Shown here piece by piece: positions 61,113-64,000 of a stretch of DNA of 64,000 nt. A model generated the notes under the pieces. That model had not been told where the DNA came from. It saw only the letters and a program-made list of their open reading frames with translations, and ran no database searches. A program made the translations under genes and the position numbers. This DNA is from Kocuria marina (GTDB taxonomy: Bacteria > Actinomycetota > Actinomycetes > Actinomycetales > Micrococcaceae). Position 1 is the stretch's first letter; every line of letters starts with the position of its first letter. The stretch spans positions 53,800 through 117,799 of the forward strand of contig NZ_JROM01000017.1 of the NCBI RefSeq assembly GCF_000786655.1. The letters run 5' to 3'.

Positions 61113-61942
61113 AGGTGTACTGACCGGACACGTTGGTCAATCGGGACTGCCGCACGGATAGGTGACATCTGATCTGGCTTGCCCGTTGGGCGGCCTGGAA
61201 GGATGTGCATCATGCCCGCTCCCTACCCCCAGGAGTTCCGCGAAGACGTCGTGCGAGTGGCCCGGTCCCGTGAGGACGGCATCACCATCGCGCAGATCGC
61301 GAAGGACTTCGGAGTCCACGAAATAACGCTCCATAAGTGGATCCGCCAAGCCGATATCGACGATGGCAACCGGCCCGGCAGGACACGGGAGGAGTCGACC
61401 GAGCTGCGTGAGGCCCGCAAGCAGATCCGGCTGCTCCAGCAGGAGAACGAGGTCCTCCGCCGTGCCGCGGCCTACCTGTCCCAGGCGAACCTGCCGGGAA
61501 AAGGTTCTTCCCCCGCAAGCGGGAGGTGCCCCCACCGCTCGTGAGTGAGCTCGCCGCTGACGGCATCCCCGTCACGGTGTCCCTGCGGGTCCTCAAAGCT
61601 CTCCCGCCAGCCCTACTACCGATGGCGGAAACAACAGGTCACGGAGTCTGAGCTGGTCGAGGCCTACCGGGCGAACGCGTTGTTCGACGCCCACCGCGAT
61701 GATCCCGAGTTCGGGTATCGGTTCCTGGTCGGCGAAGCGGAGGCCGCTGGCCAGCGCATGTGCGAGCGGACCGCGTGGCGGATCTGCCGGGACAATCAGT
61801 GGTGGTCCGTGTTCGGCAAGAAGCGCGGCAAGAACGGGAAGCGCCCCGGGCCGCCGGCCCACGATGATCTCGTGAAGCGTGACTTCTCCGCTGAGGACAC
61901 CAACGAACTGTGGCTGACCGACATCACCGAGCACTGGACAGC
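61113..61942 (+). mobile_element. IS3-family insertion sequence, 3'-truncated by an IS30-family element
   Basis: The left end lies near 61113 (TGTACTGACCGGACACG). That gives a TG start typical of IS3 ends and interrupts the recombinase gene. It carries orfA and the first third of orfB. The element is cut at 61942 by the IS30-family insertion, so it cannot move on its own. The precise left end is approximate, since no intact right end is available for comparison. Confidence 0.75.
61212..61544 (+). CDS. IS3-family transposase OrfA
   Basis: This 110-residue protein begins MPAPYPQEFREDVVRVARSRE with a HTH_Tnp_1 fold (ITIAQIAKDFGVHEITLHKWIRQ). It has a C-terminal leucine-zipper-like helix (REARKQIRLLQQENEVLRRA). 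Translation is normally coupled to OrfB by a -1 frameshift. An A4 stretch (GGGAAAAGG, 61497-61505) is the likely slippery site. An upstream TTG in frame is not used by the family. Confidence 0.92.
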   Translation: MPAPYPQEFREDVVRVARSREDGITIAQIAKDFGVHEITLHKWIRQADIDDGNRPGRTREESTELREARKQIRLLQQENEVLRRAAAYLSQANLPGKGSSPASGRCPHRS

Positions 61943-61946
61943 TTGA
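61545..61946 (+). pseudogene. IS3-family transposase OrfB, truncated
   Basis: It reads LSRQPYYRWRKQQVTESELV onward to KRDFSAEDTNELWLTDITEHWTA, then meets a stop (TGA at 61944-61946) supplied by the IS30-family end. Only the first Asp of the DDE triad (WLTDITE) remains, so it is inactive. The region before LSRQPYY (the N-terminal RxLK block) is in another frame, with an A3 run (CTCAAAGCTC) marking the shift. Confidence 0.88.
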
Positions 61947-63600
61947 GTTCCAGCCATCGTCGCAACACTCTGATCGAGAGGTGCGTGCGATGGTTATTCG
62001 GCCGAGGGGTAGAGAGAATGTGCAGTACAAGGCGAAGGAGCGGGACGAGTTCTTCCGTCGGCTTGATCGTGGCGGCACGATCCGTGCTGTCGCGGCTGAG
62101 CTGGGGCTGAGCGTTGAGTCGTGTTACCGGTGGCGAAATGAGGCTGGCGTATCGACTTCCCGTGCGAAGAGCCGGGTCTATACGGCTGAGGACAAGGCCG
62201 AGTTCTTCCGCCTGCTGGCGTCGACGGGGAACGTGTCGAAGGTCGCGAAAGAGCTCGGGTTCGTGCGGGTCACTTGCTACAAGTGGGCGCATCAGGCGGG
62301 GATCTTCACGGGGAAGGACACCCGCGCTCAACGAGCACGGTTTGAGCGGTTGCGTGCCGACGGTGTCAGTCGGGCGGATGCTGCGAGACGGGTCGGCGTG
62401 GACAAGCGCTCTGCGCAAGATTGGGACAAGGGCATCAAGCAGATAACGGGCGGACGCGTTCACCCCGACGGTCGTGTAGTTCGCTACCGTCAGGCGGCGA
62501 TACTGGCGAATGTGAAGAGCCCGCGTGATGCCTATACGAGAGGCGCCCCGGTTGATCTGGCGCGTCTTGAGACTGTTATCGATTCTCGCTACCTGAGTTT
62601 GATCGAACGAGAGCGTATTCACGATCTACGCAGCCGCGGGGACTCGATAAGGTCGATCGGGCGGGCGCTGGGGCGGAGCGCGTCGACGATCAGCCGGGAG
62701 ATCGCCCGCAACACGGCCACGACAGTCGGCTATCTTCCTTACGCGGCGCACCGGATCGCGGCGGCGCGCCGGCCGAGGCGACGTGCATGCAAACTCGAAT
62801 CTGCTGGCGATTTGCGCGCCTATGTGGCAGCGAAGTTGCGTAAACGATGGTCACCAGAGCAGATCAGTCACCGGCTCGTGAAAGACTTCCCGGACGATCA
62901 AGGGATGCGGGTGAGCACCGAAACGATCTACCAGGCGATTTACGTCCAAGGACGCGGCGCTCTGAAACGCGAGATCGCCGCGTCGATGAGGCGCGGGCGG
63001 ACAACACGAAAACCACGGCGCGATCCAGCGAAGAGAACCAGTCGCTTCGTGGACCCTATGGTCTCCATCGCTGAGCGACCCGCGGAAGCTGAGGATCGTG
63101 CAATCCCTGGGCATTGGGAAGGGGACCTCATCGTCGGCACGATGGGACGATCAGCAATCGGAACACTCGTCGAGCGATCAAGCCGCTTCGTTACCCTCGT
63201 GCACCTTGAACATGACCACACGGCCGAGACCGTGCGCGATGGCCTCATCACCACCGTCGCTGATTTGCCAGCAGCGCTACGCCGCTCGCTGACCTGGGAC
63301 CAGGGCACCGAGATGTCGGGGCATGTGGGGTTCCAGACCGCCACCGATATGGCGGTGTACTTCTGTGATCCGGGCAGCCCCTGGCAGCGCGGCAGCAACG
63401 AGAACACGAACGGTCTCCTACGCCAGTACTTCCCGAAGGGCACCGATCTCTCCCGCCACACGCCCGCAGAATTGCGACGCGTCGCAGAGGACCTCAACGA
63501 ACGTCCACGCAAGACGCTCGACTGGGACACTCCAGCCGAACGACTCCATGCTTTACTGAATGCGAGTTGAACCAGTGTTGCGACGATGGCTGGAACTCAA
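61943..63600 (+). mobile_element. IS30-family insertion sequence
   Basis: The 27-bp terminal inverted repeats are identical (61943-61969 and 63574-63600; outer sequence TTGAGTTCCAGCC...). The element is 1658 bp and is flanked by GC at both sides (61941-61942 and 63601-63602), a 2-bp target duplication as known for IS30. It carries one transposase gene. It is inserted between two oppositely oriented IS3-family elements. Confidence 0.9.
61990..63570 (+). CDS. IS30-family transposase
   Basis: This 526-residue transposase has the IS30 signatures: the HTH block RGDSIRSIGRALGRSASTISREIARN, the DDE region GHWEGDLIVGTMGRSAIGTLVERSSRF with the first Asp, TWDQGTEMSGH, and GSPWQRGSNENTNGLLRQYFPKG with the Glu. 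The N-terminal 190 residues carry extra HTH-like repeats (LAVAAELGLSVESCYRWRNE, SKVAKELGFVRVTCYKWAHQ), making it longer than the usual 330-380-residue IS30 transposase. All catalytic residues look intact. GAGAGG lies 8 nt before ATG 61990. Confidence 0.93.
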   Translation: MVIRPRGRENVQYKAKERDEFFRRLDRGGTIRAVAAELGLSVESCYRWRNEAGVSTSRAKSRVYTAEDKAEFFRLLASTGNVSKVAKELGFVRVTCYKWAHQAGIFTGKDTRAQRARFERLRADGVSRADAARRVGVDKRSAQDWDKGIKQITGGRVHPDGRVVRYRQAAILANVKSPRDAYTRGAPVDLARLETVIDSRYLSLIERERIHDLRSRGDSIRSIGRALGRSASTISREIARNTATTVGYLPYAAHRIAAARRPRRRACKLESAGDLRAYVAAKLRKRWSPEQISHRLVKDFPDDQGMRVSTETIYQAIYVQGRGALKREIAASMRRGRTTRKPRRDPAKRTSRFVDPMVSIAERPAEAEDRAIPGHWEGDLIVGTMGRSAIGTLVERSSRFVTLVHLEHDHTAETVRDGLITTVADLPAALRRSLTWDQGTEMSGHVGFQTATDMAVYFCDPGSPWQRGSNENTNGLLRQYFPKGTDLSRHTPAELRRVAEDLNERPRKTLDWDTPAERLHALLNAS

Positions 63601-63998
63601 GCGGTCCAGTGCTCGGTGATGTCGGTCAGCCACAGTTCGTTGGCGTCATCGGCGGTGAAGTCGCGCTGGACCAGGTCATCGTGGACTGGTGGTCCCGGAC
63701 GCTTGCCGTTCTTGGCACGCTTCTTGCCGAAGACGGACCACCACTGGTTGTCCCGGCAGATCCTCCACGCCGTCCGCTCACACATCTGCTCACCGGCTTC
63801 TGCCGCTTCGCCGACCAGGAACCGGTAGCCGTACTCGGGGTCGTCGAGGTGAGCGTCCAGCAACGCGTTGGACCGGTATGCCTCGACCACCTCGGCCTTG
63901 GTGACCTGCTGGTGCCGCCATCGGTAGTAGGGCTGGCGGGAGAGCTTTGAGGACCCGCAGGGACACCGTGACGGGGATGCCGTCAGCGGCGAGCTCAC
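63597..63998 (-). pseudogene. IS3-family OrfB fragment, second copy (inverted)
   Basis: This fragment ends ...RDFTADDANELWLTDITEHWTA, with its stop (63597-63599) provided by the IS30-family end, exactly mirroring the copy at 61545-61946. Several amino acid differences from that copy show they are two distinct IS3 copies rather than a mirror artefact of one sequence. Only the first DDE Asp is present, so it is inactive. Confidence 0.88.
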
Positions 63999-64000
63999 TC
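63603..64000 (-). mobile_element. Second IS3-family element (minus strand), truncated by IS30 and by the window end
   Basis: On the minus strand the sequence encodes the same orfB start as at 61545, closely related but not identical (for example RHQQVTKAEVV versus RKQQVTESELV). It is cut at the same codon (HWTA) by the right end of the IS30-family element. Its orfA should lie beyond position 64000. Confidence 0.88.

Overview
The window is high-GC DNA from an actinobacterium, most likely a member of the Micrococcaceae close to Kocuria (inference from gene order, protein style and codon bias; no database search was run). It starts at the chromosome origin and ends in an accessory region rich in metal-handling genes and insertion sequences. 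No rRNA, tRNA or CRISPR array was seen.

1-28 kb is conserved origin-proximal core. recF (only its start), dnaN and dnaA lie on the minus strand. DnaA-box clusters occur on both sides of dnaA (1246-1845 and 3478-3925). rpmH, rnpA, yidD, yidC, jag, rsmG, parA and parB run on the plus strand. Five perfect parS sites lie inside, between and after parA and parB. Next come a cwlM-like gene, trxA, trxB, a pseudokinase-like membrane protein, murJ, a Nudix gene, a CCA-adding enzyme, a membrane glycosyltransferase-like gene, then rpsF-ssb-rpsR-rplI, dnaB and a ThrE-like exporter.

28-36 kb is a transition zone: a treble-clef FBP/FusB-like protein, a Fic protein with its inhibitory motif, recQ, an alpha/beta hydrolase, a umuC relic broken by two frameshifts, a methyltransferase, and an NlpC/P60 hydrolase behind a recognisable c-di-AMP (ydaO-type) riboswitch.

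36-58 kb looks like a copper island. It has a Cys-rich four-helix copper storage protein, two DUF305 proteins, two multicopper oxidases, a SHOCT protein, a heavy-metal-associated (CopZ-like) protein under a CsoR-type operator, and an OmpR-type two-component system. Embedded in it is the most unusual feature of the window: a complex I membrane arm (nuoA-H-J-K-L-M-N) with no NADH module and no Fe-S subunits. In the place of nuoB-C-D it has one protein with a cysteine-less NuoB-like domain, a long Met/His (MDHGE) repeat and a degenerate NuoD-like domain. The reading frame breaks inside the repeat. A direct-repeat motif (CTTC-N7-CTTC, 11-bp period) occurs upstream of the copper storage gene (twice) and between the response regulator and the second multicopper oxidase. 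It is a candidate regulon signal tying the island together.

58-64 kb is mobile DNA: an ArsR remnant, a three-gene recombinase unit (truncated tyrosine recombinase, HTH protein, zinc-ribbon/recombinase-like protein with a frameshift in a G7 run), and an IS30-family element inserted between two oppositely oriented, 3'-truncated IS3-family elements. Frame breaks in umuC, the zinc-ribbon gene and the MDHGE gene all lie in homopolymers or repeats, so sequencing error must be excluded before they are read biologically.
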